This document shows positions 17,277 through 25,799 of a stretch of 64,000 bases of DNA, in pieces (the stretch's first letter is position 1; each line of letters opens with the position of its first letter). Source of the stretch: Frateuria sp. Soil773 (lineage in GTDB: Bacteria; Pseudomonadota; Gammaproteobacteria; Xanthomonadales; Rhodanobacteraceae); the NCBI RefSeq assembly GCF_001428405.1, contig NZ_LMSL01000040.1:212122-276121 (forward strand), read 5' to 3'. Below the pieces are notes generated by a model. The model saw nothing but the letters and a program-made list of their open reading frames with translations, ran no database searches and was not told where the DNA came from. The position numbers were made by a program, and so were the translations under genes.

Positions 17277-18674
17277 TCAGATCGTGCGCGAGTAGCGCGG
17301 GGTCGACTGATCGCCAAGGTAGGCATCGAAGCACATGGCGATGACGCGCACCAGTAGCCGGCCGCGCGCGGTCACGCGGATCGTGCGCTCGTCGATGCCG
17401 ACCAGCCCGTCCGCGGCCAGCGGCCGCAGGCGCGCCAGCTCGGGGGCGAAGTACTGCGCGAAGATCAGCCGGTGCCGGGCGCCGAACCGCTGCATGTCCA
17501 GCTCGCCATGGCACATCAGCTCGCCGATCAGCGCGCGGCGGATCAGGTCGTCCTCGTCCAGTTGCAGGCCGCGCGCGATCGGCAGCCGGCCGGCGTCCAG
17601 CGCGGCGTAGTAGCCGGTGAGGTCGCGCGCGTTCTGGCCGTAGCTGTCGCCGATGCGGCCGATGGCGCTTACGCCGAGCCCGACGATGTCGCACTCGCCG
17701 TGGGTGGAATAGCCCTGGAAATTGCGTTGCAGCGTGCCTGCGCGCTGCGCGCGCACCAGTTCGTCGTCGGCGCGGGCGAAATGGTCCATGCCGACGTAGA
17801 CGTACCCTGCCGCGCCAAGCCGCTCCAGCGCACGGCCGAACAGCGCCAGCCGCGTGGCCGGGTCGGGCAGCTCGGCGGCGTCGATCTGCCGCTGCGCCTT
17901 GAACAGTTCCGGCAGGTGCGCGTAGCCGTATACCGCCACCCGGTCGGGCGCCAGCCCCACGACCTCCTCCAGCGTGCGCTCGAAGCCCGCCAGGGTCTGC
18001 CGCGGCAAGCCGTAGATCAGGTCCACGCTCGCCGAGACGAAGCCCGAGGCGCGCCCTGCCTCCAGCACCTCGCGCGTCTGCGCCACGCTCTGGATCCGGT
18101 TGACCGCCTGCTGCACCGCCGGATCGAAATCCTGGATGCCCACCGACAGCCGGTTGAAGCCGAGCTCGCCCAGGCCGCGCACATAGTCGCCGTCGGCGAA
18201 CCGCGGATCGAGCTCGATGCCGTATTCGCGGTCGCGCGCACCGCTGAAGCTGAAATGCCGGGCCAGGGACTCCATCAGTTCGTGCATGCGCGGCAGGTCG
18301 AGGAAGTTCGGCGTGCCGCCGCCGAAATGCAGTTGCCGCACCGGACGGTCGCGGTCGAACAGGGGCGCCATCAGCTCGATCTCGCGGTACAACCGCTCCA
18401 GGTAGCGGTCGGCCTTGCCGATGTCGCGCGTGATGATCCGGTTGCAGCCGCAGTAGAAACACGGGCTCAGGCAGAACGGCACGTGCACGTAGAGCGACAG
18501 CGGACGCGGGATCGGTTCTTCGTTGGAGGCGCGGATCGCCTCGCGCAGGGCCATCTCGTCGAAGTCGCGGCGGAACTGCGGCGCCGGGGGATAGCTGGTA
18601 TAGCGCGGCCCGGCGGTGTCATAGCGGGCGACCAGTGCCGGATCGAACTCGGGGGCGGTGATGATGTGGTTCAT
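17277..18674 (-). CDS. hemN: oxygen-independent coproporphyrinogen III oxidase (HemN)
   Basis: A 465-residue radical-SAM enzyme. Cys68, Cys72 and Cys75 (C-x3-C-x2-C, followed by Cys77) bind the catalytic cluster, as in E. coli HemN. GPRYTSYP, HFGGGTPN and GVSAIGRIGDSYGQN are further HemN-specific stretches. It converts coproporphyrinogen III to protoporphyrinogen IX without O2, needed for heme when respiring nitrogen oxides. The ATG at 18674 matches family N-termini but has no Shine-Dalgarno, and the FNR box is centred exactly 41.5 bp upstream, which suggests a leaderless transcript. Confidence 0.95.
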   Translation of the reverse strand: MNHIITAPEFDPALVARYDTAGPRYTSYPPAPQFRRDFDEMALREAIRASNEEPIPRPLSLYVHVPFCLSPCFYCGCNRIITRDIGKADRYLERLYREIELMAPLFDRDRPVRQLHFGGGTPNFLDLPRMHELMESLARHFSFSGARDREYGIELDPRFADGDYVRGLGELGFNRLSVGIQDFDPAVQQAVNRIQSVAQTREVLEAGRASGFVSASVDLIYGLPRQTLAGFERTLEEVVGLAPDRVAVYGYAHLPELFKAQRQIDAAELPDPATRLALFGRALERLGAAGYVYVGMDHFARADDELVRAQRAGTLQRNFQGYSTHGECDIVGLGVSAIGRIGDSYGQNARDLTGYYAALDAGRLPIARGLQLDEDDLIRRALIGELMCHGELDMQRFGARHRLIFAQYFAPELARLRPLAADGLVGIDERTIRVTARGRLLVRVIAMCFDAYLGDQSTPRYSRTI

Positions 18675-18708
18675 GATGGCAGTCTGCGAAACCCCGGCCG
18701 CCCATGCC

Positions 18709-18722
18709 TTGACCCGGGTCAA
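18709..18722 (-). promoter_or_regulatory. FNR/Anr-type box upstream of hemN
   Basis: TTGACCCGGGTCAA is a perfect palindrome with TTGAC half-sites (8 of 10 to consensus). Its centre is 41.5 bp from the hemN ATG. The remaining 262 bp up to the Ntn hydrolase stop at 18985 hold no gene that I can support. Confidence 0.7.
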
Positions 18723-18984
18723 GCGCCCGCAGGCGGGGCGAGGACATATCGCCGCAGCCGCCCACGCGGCGGTCGCTTCGGCAGGAGCATCGCGGCGGCG
18801 AAATCGCCCGCCCGGCCGGTGCGACAGCCGACCGGACGACCGGACGACCCGCCAGGCTTGCGGCACGCCCGCGCCGGCCCCGGTGGAACGGAGTCGAAAG
18901 CATTCGGTGCCGTTGCGAACGGCGGCCATCGCGAACCAGGCGACGCAAGGACGCCCCGGATCTGCGATCAGATCCCCAGCGCGA

Positions 18985-20043
18985 TCAGATCCCCAGGAAG
19001 GCGAAAGGCTTTGAAGGCCTGAAGTCGGCGCTGGTCTCGCCGCTGAAGGTGTTGCGCTGGTCCTTGCCCAGGTCGAGCTTCATGACCCTGCCCGTCCCGG
19101 CCGAGAAATCGAGCTTGTGGAGATCGACCCAGAACGTGTTGGGCGTGAGCGCCGACTCGAAGAAGTACAGCATGCGCTTGTGGTCGACAACGGTTCTCCA
19201 GCGGGTCGAGGAAATGTTCGGCTGCCCGGGCGTGGTGATGCCGAAAGGCACGGAGACGTTGCGGATCACGCTGAACACGCTCGCCAGCGCGACGGCGGGA
19301 TCCTCGCTCTTGGGAATCGCGTTCACGTAGAACGACGCCCGCGCGAACCGGTCGGCCGAGCGGTTGGTTCCGGGCAGCATCACGGTGCCGCCGATCTGTT
19401 TCCAGTACTCGTTGAGCGCGAGTTGCTCCGCGAACACCGGCGAGTTCGTCATGACCTGGTACTGGCGGCCGTGGTGGATCACCTGCCTGCCGTCGATGTA
19501 CTCGACGATCGCGCTGTCGCCGCTCGCGTCCGACATCGAAAGATGCAGCGTGGCCAGGCGGCTTTCTCCGGGAACGTTGTCCGTGACCACGATGAACGGG
19601 TCTTTCTCGAGCGCCGCCACGGCTTCGTCCACCGTTGCGAAGTTGTCCAGGACGTATTGCGCCCACAACGACAGCGAAAGTGCGGGCTTGTCCTTGCTGT
19701 AGGTGGGATATTGGCTTTCCACGAGCCACAGGAGCTGGGCCGACAGCCCCTTCTCGTTCAACCCGTCGGTCGTCGAGATGTCGTATCCCGAGGCAATGAC
19801 GCTTCCGTATTTCGACGTCCATTCCACCGAGTTCGGCCCGGCTTTCCCTTCGCGCCGCATGCCGCGGGGAAACGCCCAGAGATTCGTTCCGACATCCAGC
19901 TTCCAGTCCATGGACCGGGCGGTTATCACGTCTCCGTCCGCACCCAGGTACACCAGGCGGGTACACGCGAAGGACGGCGCGGTGGTCGACGATGCCACTG
20001 CAAGAGCGGCGCCTAGGAGCCAGCGTCCGATGGGATGTCGCAT
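18985..20043 (-). CDS. exported linear amide C-N hydrolase (choloylglycine hydrolase / penicillin V acylase-like, Ntn)
   Basis: A 352-residue protein. The signal peptide MRHPIGRWLLGAALAVASS ends so that mature residue 1 would be Cys27 (ACTRLVYLG), the autocatalytic nucleophile of this Ntn family. TARSMDW and DGLNEKGLSAQLLWL are the conserved Arg/Asp and Asn motifs. The family hydrolyses amides such as bile salts, penicillin V or acyl-homoserine lactones, so the substrate is open. It is last in a minus-strand run after a small membrane protein (49-bp gap) and an outer membrane barrel. Residue use is less Ala/Arg-rich than in neighbours. A 16-bp tandem duplication (18964-18979, 18981-18996) covers its stop. 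Confidence 0.85.
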   Translation of the reverse strand: MRHPIGRWLLGAALAVASSTTAPSFACTRLVYLGADGDVITARSMDWKLDVGTNLWAFPRGMRREGKAGPNSVEWTSKYGSVIASGYDISTTDGLNEKGLSAQLLWLVESQYPTYSKDKPALSLSLWAQYVLDNFATVDEAVAALEKDPFIVVTDNVPGESRLATLHLSMSDASGDSAIVEYIDGRQVIHHGRQYQVMTNSPVFAEQLALNEYWKQIGGTVMLPGTNRSADRFARASFYVNAIPKSEDPAVALASVFSVIRNVSVPFGITTPGQPNISSTRWRTVVDHKRMLYFFESALTPNTFWVDLHKLDFSAGTGRVMKLDLGKDQRNTFSGETSADFRPSKPFAFLGI

Positions 20044-20092
20044 GTTCAACCTCCTGGGGTGGATGAAACGGACGAGCGAGGCTCGCCGGCGA

Positions 20093-20485
20093 TCAGGCCG
20101 GTGGCGGCGGGGAGCGTTCCGGCCGATTTCGCCGCGGCCACTTCGCCCGCGCCTCGTAGAGAAACGACAGGGCGACCAGGGCGGTGCCGAGCGCTCCCAG
20201 AAGCTGGAACCAGGGATTCTCGAAAACCCTGTCGGCAAAGTCCTCTTCCTGCAATTGCAGCCGCAGGAGCCGGATCTCCCGGGCAATCGAATCGACCCCG
20301 CGGCCGTCCCCGGATGCTTCGGCCACGGCATTCACCTGGGCCTTCGCCTGCGCCATCCTCGTCCTCGCCTCGGCATTGGCGCGATGCTCCATCAGGCCGA
20401 CGGTCAGGCTGGTGAGCAGGATCAGCAGGAACCCGAGTCCCCTGAGCAGGGGCGGCACGTGGTCGTGCGTCCGTGGATGTTGCAT
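20093..20485 (-). CDS. small membrane protein with coiled-coil segment
   Basis: A 130-residue protein of unknown family. Residues about 15-32 (LGFLLILLTSLTVGL) form a first membrane segment, then comes a helical, charged stretch (ANAEARTRMAQAKAQVN to REIRLLRLQLQEED) likely to be periplasmic coiled coil. A second membrane segment (LLGALGTALVALSFLY) is followed by a basic, proline-rich tail. It lies between the barrel protein and the Ntn hydrolase with about 50-bp gaps on each side, so an operon is likely. The start was taken at 20485, with only a weak GGCGAGG upstream. Confidence 0.65.
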   Translation of the reverse strand: MQHPRTHDHVPPLLRGLGFLLILLTSLTVGLMEHRANAEARTRMAQAKAQVNAVAEASGDGRGVDSIAREIRLLRLQLQEEDFADRVFENPWFQLLGALGTALVALSFLYEARAKWPRRNRPERSPPPPA

Positions 20486-20535
20486 CTGCCTCGCCTGTGC
20501 TGGGTGGTTCCATTGCGGGGACTGCGTGATCGACG

Positions 20536-21312
20536 TCAGAACCGGTATTCCAGGCCGATCCCCGGCCCCTGCAGGGTGGTGTCGAACTTGAATCCATTCG
20601 ACGTCCTGAAGTCGGTCGAAAGCCAGCGGTAGCCGGCCATGACCGAGAGTCGATCGTTGACGCCGTAGCCCGCCATGAGCATCACGTCCGTCGAGAGGTC
20701 GGATTCGCCGCTGCCGGCCAATGCCCAGCCGCCCACGAACATCCCGTTCGGGAACATGCGCCGGCCCTTGACGCCGACCTGCAGGTCGACCCACCGCTCC
20801 TGCTGCGAACCCGAGTATTGCCGCGGTACGGGAGGCGGCACCGGGACCGGTATCGAATAGGCCAGCCGCGTGCGCGCAGACCATACGCGCACGCCCGCGA
20901 CGAGATCGAGGTACCCGGCATCGCTCTCGATCCAGCCGTACTGGAATGCGAGCAGGCCCGTCGCCGTGCGCGTTTTGAGACGGACCGGCAAGGACGCGCC
21001 GGCTATCGGCGCATACACGGTGGTGAAGAGGTTGGCGAACATTCCGTCCGCAAGCACCCCGTACCTGCCCTTCCGTGCCTCGAAGGCTCCCATGGCGCCG
21101 AGGTCGAGGTTGTCCCAGACGTCGCCGAAGCTCATGCCCGCATGCAGATCGACGGGCAATCGTGCGTGCGCGACGTTGCCGTCGATCGCCGTACCCCACA
21201 GGTACGGGGCGATGCGGAACGTCCATTCGCCGCCGGTCGCATCCTGTGCCGATGCCGCGCTCGACAGGATGCCCAGGACAGCTATCGCCAACCCGCGCCA
21301 TACGATCAACAT
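20536..21312 (-). CDS. outer membrane beta-barrel protein
   Basis: A 258-residue protein. The signal peptide MLIVWRGLAIAVLGILSSAASA is followed by EWTFRIAPYLWGTAIDGNV and repeated amphipathic strands, ending in the C-terminal signature GIGLEYRF, where the last Phe is typical of BAM substrates. ATG 21312 was chosen for the signal peptide and GAGGGAG upstream; a longer frame to 21384 adds residues without signal character. The function is unknown. It is the first gene of the operon with the small membrane protein and the exported Ntn hydrolase. Confidence 0.8.
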   Translation of the reverse strand: MLIVWRGLAIAVLGILSSAASAQDATGGEWTFRIAPYLWGTAIDGNVAHARLPVDLHAGMSFGDVWDNLDLGAMGAFEARKGRYGVLADGMFANLFTTVYAPIAGASLPVRLKTRTATGLLAFQYGWIESDAGYLDLVAGVRVWSARTRLAYSIPVPVPPPVPRQYSGSQQERWVDLQVGVKGRRMFPNGMFVGGWALAGSGESDLSTDVMLMAGYGVNDRLSVMAGYRWLSTDFRTSNGFKFDTTLQGPGIGLEYRF

Positions 21313-21579
21313 TGCCGGCTCCCTCGATCGTGCAATGGACCTACGATCCGACCGTGGCTGAATCCCGGATTCCCCGCGCCACATGCTTCCGATGGATTGC
21401 CGGGGACTATATCAACCGCATCCCGCGCCTGCCATCGGCAGGCTATCGCCCCTGTGGGCATGCACGCCGGGCTTCAACGAGGTGCGTGGGTCGTGCATGC
21501 CATCAAATGCCTATGGATGCAAGGCAGCAAAGATCGTACCTTAGCCGCAGCAGGTTTCTCTTGGATGGAGGAATTGCGC

Positions 21580-23979
21580 ATGTCGGGCCACTGGATCAAG
21601 GTTGCGGAATTCGATCCACGACGCATCATCGACGGACGGATGCGAGTCCGGGAGTTTTCGGCGCGCCTGATGGATTCCGGGGAGTGGATCGTTGTGCGCG
21701 TCGAGCGGCGCTGGTATGTCGGATCGCGTGCCGAGTTCCTCGAGGCTTTCCTGCCGGCGACGCATGCCTCACCACCGGTCGATGACGGCACCTCCATTGG
21801 CGAGCTGCTGCAGACGATGGGCGCATGCGATGCGCTTTATGTCGGCCGGATGGCACCCGCCAGCCGACTGGCGAAGACCTCGACCAAGGACCGTGCCGGT
21901 GAAATGTACGGCCGGGCCGTCAGTCGAGGCATTTTAGGCAAGTTGGCCCTTTGGGAACGCCCTGTTCGGGGTGGCAAGCCCGGTTTGTTCAAAAAGCCGC
22001 CCCCGCCTGCCGCCGCGCCTGATCCCGTCACAACGCATCCACCGATGCAGTTGCCGCCCGATGGCTCGGCGTATTGGCAACGGGATCGGGTTCTCCGAGA
22101 ACGAGAGGTAGCTGAGTGGGCGCGTGCACCTTGGCAAGTACCTGTCGATCATCCGCCCATGCTAGGCGCAGGGGTCGATCCTGACTTCCCGTCGTTCGGT
22201 CTGCCGGCGCACGACGATGCCATCGTTCTGCCGGCTGACGACGAGATCCACAGTGCCGCTCCATGCGAACCTCTGGACGACGTCGCCCCCTCCCCCGGCG
22301 TCCTCGCTGCGGAAGCCGCGGCGCCGACCTTCCCCGAGCTCGACCCGGCGAAAGAGCCCGAGGGCGGTCGCTGGGTAAACGCCGTGCTGGAGGACCACGA
22401 CGCCGGTGAGCCCCTCGTCTTCCGGGGCAACTACGTGCTCGCGATCAGCATTGACCTCGACGAATCGACCGGCACCGATGCCGTGGGAGCGGCGCCGGCA
22501 AGTCATCTGACGCGCGACCCTGGCGCCGAGATCAGGTTGACCGTCACGCTCAACAGCAGCGACTTCGACATATCGGAGCCGCAGCGGCCCCTGATGATCA
22601 GCAAAGCAGGGCTGTCGGTCGGCAAGGCAAGGTTCGACATCCAGCCGAAAATCACGAGCGGCTCTGCGCGTCTCGCGGCGGTCATCCATCGCGAAAACAA
22701 CTTCGTGCAGCAACTCGATATTGCACTCGAAGTCGGAAAGAAAACACTGGAGGGAACGACGGTAACGTCCGTCGGCCGCCCTGTCGAGGTGGCGCAATCT
22801 CTCTCGAGAAGGGACATCGGCCTATCGATACAGCCCTCTCCGCTCGGTGGCTATGACTGCATGACCTGGGGAGCGACGGCCTCCTTCGCGCACCTGCCCA
22901 TCTCCGCAGGCGAGTTGGCGCAGGGGATCGAGAACGTCAGGAAGGCGTTGCTTGGCGTCGTCATGGCGAAGGACGCAAACGGTGGCAGCCCGTTCCAGCA
23001 TGGGATTGTCATCGACCCGGCCATCAGCGCGCGTGGCCTGCGGGTCATCGCAAAGGCCGGCTATCTGTTGTTTCGAAGCCTGTTCTTTCATCCCGCCGCG
23101 GACGCGCAATGCCAGGGTATGGGGACGTACCTGGTGAATGAGGTGACGAAAGCGGACGAGGGCTTCACGCTGCAGGTACTGGCGCGTGACTTCCCCGTGC
23201 CGTGGTCGCTCCTCTACCTCACCGACGCATGGGACGAAAATGCCGTCCAATGGAAAGGATTCCTGGGCGCCAAGCTCATCGTGGAACAGATACCGTTGTG
23301 CAACGACAGCAACCGGCGGGATACCCGCATCCCGGGGATTCCGGATGGTTTGGCGGTGTCGCTGAACTTCAACAGCGACATCGATGTGCAGTTCGGCGGC
23401 GGGCTCGTTGCGGTCCAGCAGGCGTACTGGCACACCGTGACCGAGAGCTCTCCGAGGATCAGGTCGGTTGCCCGGACGAGCAAGGCCGACCTCATCAACT
23501 CGCTCAAGGACGAGACCCTGTCCGACCAGATCATCTATTTCTACTGCCATGCCGAATCCCTGGGCCTGGGTGCCGGGGGCGGGCCAGGCCAATCAAGGCT
23601 CATCATGTCCGGTCCGGAGCAGGTGACCCTGGACGACCTCAACCTCGACGCACCGGCCCAGCAGAAGCTGCGAGGCGCGCCACTGGTCTTCATCAACGCG
23701 TGCGAATCGGGCGAGCTGTCCCCGCTTTTCTACAACGGCTTCGTGCCGTACTTCCTGAGCAAGGGAGCGCGCGGCGTGATCGGTACGGAGTGCAAGGTGC
23801 CAGCCTTGTTCGCCTCCGAATGGGCAAGGCGATTCTTCGACAAGTTCCTTCGCGGATCGCCCATCGGTGAAACCGTGCACGATCTGCGGAACGAATTTTT
23901 CGACGAGGGCGGGAATCCGCTTGGGCTTTTGTACGGCGTGCACTGCAATGCCGATACGCAGATAGATCCACTCCCCTAG
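21580..23979 (+). CDS. CHAT-domain (caspase-like) protease with unknown N-terminal domains
   Basis: A 799-residue protein. Residues about 470-799 form a CHAT domain: His657 in IIYFYCHAE and Cys708 in LVFINACESGE are the catalytic dyad, followed by GARGVIGTE and the closing FFDKFLRGSPIGETV helix. Residues about 1-137 form an unrecognised domain (ADEFDPRR-like start, GRMAPASRLA), 138-262 are proline/acid-rich linker and 270-415 look beta-rich (RLTVTLNSSDFDI). CHAT proteases act in programmed-death and antiphage systems elsewhere. GGAGGA lies 7 nt before ATG 21580. The alpha/beta-hydrolase gene follows after 28 bp. Base composition is less GC-rich than flanking genes, pointing to transfer. Confidence 0.88.
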   Translation: MSGHWIKVAEFDPRRIIDGRMRVREFSARLMDSGEWIVVRVERRWYVGSRAEFLEAFLPATHASPPVDDGTSIGELLQTMGACDALYVGRMAPASRLAKTSTKDRAGEMYGRAVSRGILGKLALWERPVRGGKPGLFKKPPPPAAAPDPVTTHPPMQLPPDGSAYWQRDRVLREREVAEWARAPWQVPVDHPPMLGAGVDPDFPSFGLPAHDDAIVLPADDEIHSAAPCEPLDDVAPSPGVLAAEAAAPTFPELDPAKEPEGGRWVNAVLEDHDAGEPLVFRGNYVLAISIDLDESTGTDAVGAAPASHLTRDPGAEIRLTVTLNSSDFDISEPQRPLMISKAGLSVGKARFDIQPKITSGSARLAAVIHRENNFVQQLDIALEVGKKTLEGTTVTSVGRPVEVAQSLSRRDIGLSIQPSPLGGYDCMTWGATASFAHLPISAGELAQGIENVRKALLGVVMAKDANGGSPFQHGIVIDPAISARGLRVIAKAGYLLFRSLFFHPAADAQCQGMGTYLVNEVTKADEGFTLQVLARDFPVPWSLLYLTDAWDENAVQWKGFLGAKLIVEQIPLCNDSNRRDTRIPGIPDGLAVSLNFNSDIDVQFGGGLVAVQQAYWHTVTESSPRIRSVARTSKADLINSLKDETLSDQIIYFYCHAESLGLGAGGGPGQSRLIMSGPEQVTLDDLNLDAPAQQKLRGAPLVFINACESGELSPLFYNGFVPYFLSKGARGVIGTECKVPALFASEWARRFFDKFLRGSPIGETVHDLRNEFFDEGGNPLGLLYGVHCNADTQIDPLP

Positions 23980-24007
23980 CCTCCATCCAGCCGCGAGGAA
24001 GTGAGCC

Positions 24008-25339
24008 ATGCGAGTCAACCTTCCGGGCACCGATCTCTCCTACTACCTGATCAGCTTCGACAAGTCGGGCAATGAGCGCAGCGAGGACGGCGCCATGGAA
24101 AGTGAGCGGCTGTGCGGCCTGCTCGCTGCCGACGCCGAGCCGATCACGGACGTCTTCTTTGCCAGCCACGGCTGGAAGGGAGACGTGCCCGCAGCGATCG
24201 AGCAGTGCAACAAATGGATGGGCGAGATGGCCAAGATGGCGGTGGATCGCCAGGCCATCCGAGCAAAGGACCCGACGTTCAAGGCGCTGCTCGTCGGCGT
24301 TCATTGGCCGAGCCAGCCTTGGGGGGAGGAATCCATTCCCGCGAGCGGCGATGGCGGCGGAGCGGGTCTGCTCGGCGGCGCATCGCCGGGCGATGAAGAT
24401 GTCGACGCCCTCGTGGACCAGTTCGCCGAATCGATTTCGTCGTCGGTTCCCGCAAGGGAGGCGATCGACACCATCGTCCGATCGGCCGTGGAGCGTGGCG
24501 GCGAGCGTGAACTGGGCGCCGACGTGCTCCACGCGTATGACACCTTGTTGCGCGAAGCCGATCTCTGGTCCGACGAAACGGCAGGCCCTTCCGGCCATAT
24601 CGAAAACTGGAACGCCCAGGATGTGGTGAATACGGCTATCGACGTCACGGCCGAGCCGATGACGCTCGGCATCGCCGACATCAAGGATGCCCTGTTGTCC
24701 CCCCTGCGCCAGTTGTCCTTCTGGACCATGAAAGCCCGCGCGAAGACAGTGGGCGAGACCGGCGTGGCGGGTCTGCTGCGAGCTTTGCAGCGGTCGACCG
24801 CCAGACCCGTTCGCTTCCACTTGATGGGTCACAGCTTCGGCTGCATCGTCTCTTCCGCGGCGGTGGCAGGCAGGAACTGGGAGCCGCTGGTCAGGCCGGT
24901 CAACTCCGTGTTCCTCGTACAGGGCGCGCTCTCGCTCTGGTCGTACTCCACGTTGGGAATGGGTGAGCCCGGCTACTTCGAACGGATCGTCAGCCAAGGC
25001 CGGGTATCGGGACCCATTCTCACCACGTGGTCGACGCACGATGGCGCGGTCGGCAATCTCTATCCCTTGGCGGCACGCCTTGCGAGGCAGGTCGTCATGG
25101 TGGCATATCCGAAATACGGCGGGGTCGGCGCGTTTGGCCTCCAGGGCGTGTCCCCGATCGCGTCGGAGATAACGATAGGGGACGTCAACGCGACGTACGC
25201 GTTCGAGAAATCGAAGGTCTACAACATCGATGCAAGCGATGTCATCAGGAATGGGGACGGCATCTCCGGCGCGCACAGCGATATCGCTCATCCCGAGGTC
25301 GCACACGCCGCCTGGCAGGCGGTCATGGCTTCGATGTGA
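24008..25339 (+). CDS. alpha/beta-hydrolase paired with the CHAT protease
   Basis: A 443-residue serine hydrolase. The oxyanion region VFFASHGWKGD comes near residue 50, the nucleophile elbow is GHSFG with Ser276, and Asp345 (STHDGAVG) and His423 (GAHSDI) complete a likely triad. The HSDI ending resembles PGAP1-like lipases and esterases. No signal peptide or membrane segment is seen, so it is probably cytosolic. A glycine-rich loop (residues 113-128) interrupts the fold after HWPSQPWGEE and could be a flexible cleavage site. It is cotranscribed with the CHAT gene. It could be the effector released or activated by CHAT proteolysis; this is inference. Confidence 0.8.
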   Translation: MRVNLPGTDLSYYLISFDKSGNERSEDGAMESERLCGLLAADAEPITDVFFASHGWKGDVPAAIEQCNKWMGEMAKMAVDRQAIRAKDPTFKALLVGVHWPSQPWGEESIPASGDGGGAGLLGGASPGDEDVDALVDQFAESISSSVPAREAIDTIVRSAVERGGERELGADVLHAYDTLLREADLWSDETAGPSGHIENWNAQDVVNTAIDVTAEPMTLGIADIKDALLSPLRQLSFWTMKARAKTVGETGVAGLLRALQRSTARPVRFHLMGHSFGCIVSSAAVAGRNWEPLVRPVNSVFLVQGALSLWSYSTLGMGEPGYFERIVSQGRVSGPILTTWSTHDGAVGNLYPLAARLARQVVMVAYPKYGGVGAFGLQGVSPIASEITIGDVNATYAFEKSKVYNIDASDVIRNGDGISGAHSDIAHPEVAHAAWQAVMASM

Positions 25340-25354
25340 AGTCATGGCGCCCTA

Positions 25355-25523
25355 TCAACCCACACCGAGACCGCACGACCGCCCGATCTCCAGGATGCCC
25401 CGCCACCCCGTACCGTCGCGGCCGGTGATTGCCACAGCCTCGCCTCGATCTCTGGACGCTACGGCACCAGGCTGAAGCTGACGCCATCGTCGAGCAGGGC
25501 TAAACGTCCGCTGGCGGGCATCG
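25355..25523 (-). pseudogene. decayed C-terminal end of a conjugative relaxase (VirD2/Rlx, DUF3363-like)
   Basis: On the minus strand one frame reads MPASGRLALLDDG and VSFSLVP, then a stop where Trp (TGG to TAG) is expected, then RPEIEARL and TVRGGGASW. A shift to another frame continues ILEIGRSCGLGVG to a stop at 25355. From memory, DUF3363 relaxases end with a similar series (ASGRFA-IDDG, F-LVPW-P-E-LG, VRG--V-W--GR-RG). One nonsense change and one frameshift mark it as dead. It suggests that the neighbouring cargo arrived on a conjugative or mobilisable island. Confidence 0.55.
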
Positions 25524-25799
25524 GGTCGCGCCGCTAGAGGCCGGCAAGCCCACACCCACGACTAGACTCGCAACATCGCAGGCAATTCCTCGTGGGCTGG
25601 CTCGCCCGTCGATCGCGCACCGAATTCGTGCATCACGCTGGGAGCGGCGTAGCCGAAGCCCGTTGAATCGGTAGTCGCAGCGGAAGATGACGGTATCGCT
25701 GGCGATAGCCACCTATAGCCAACGCAACGCATTAACTTCTAAATCAATGCTTTATGCCAACCCTCCGATAGCTGGCAATAGTCCTCGAAGGACGTAAAT
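25524..25799. other. non-coding, less GC-rich stretch at the guaA boundary
   Basis: No supportable gene is present. Base composition falls towards guaA, most clearly at 25725-25800 (runs such as ATTAACTTCTAAATCAATGC). It separates the relaxase relic from the guaA stop, as expected for an island end. No integrase gene and no second copy of the guaA 3' end were found in the window. Confidence 0.5.

Noticed and set aside
18964-18996. A 16-bp tandem duplication (GCGATCAGATCCCCAG twice)
   Set aside because: Short, local and at the 3' end of one gene; most simply replication slippage. No function is implied.
25500-25712. A 70-codon minus-strand frame (MAIASDTVIF) near the guaA boundary
   Set aside because: No recognisable domain, no ribosome site and it lies in decayed, non-coding island-edge DNA.
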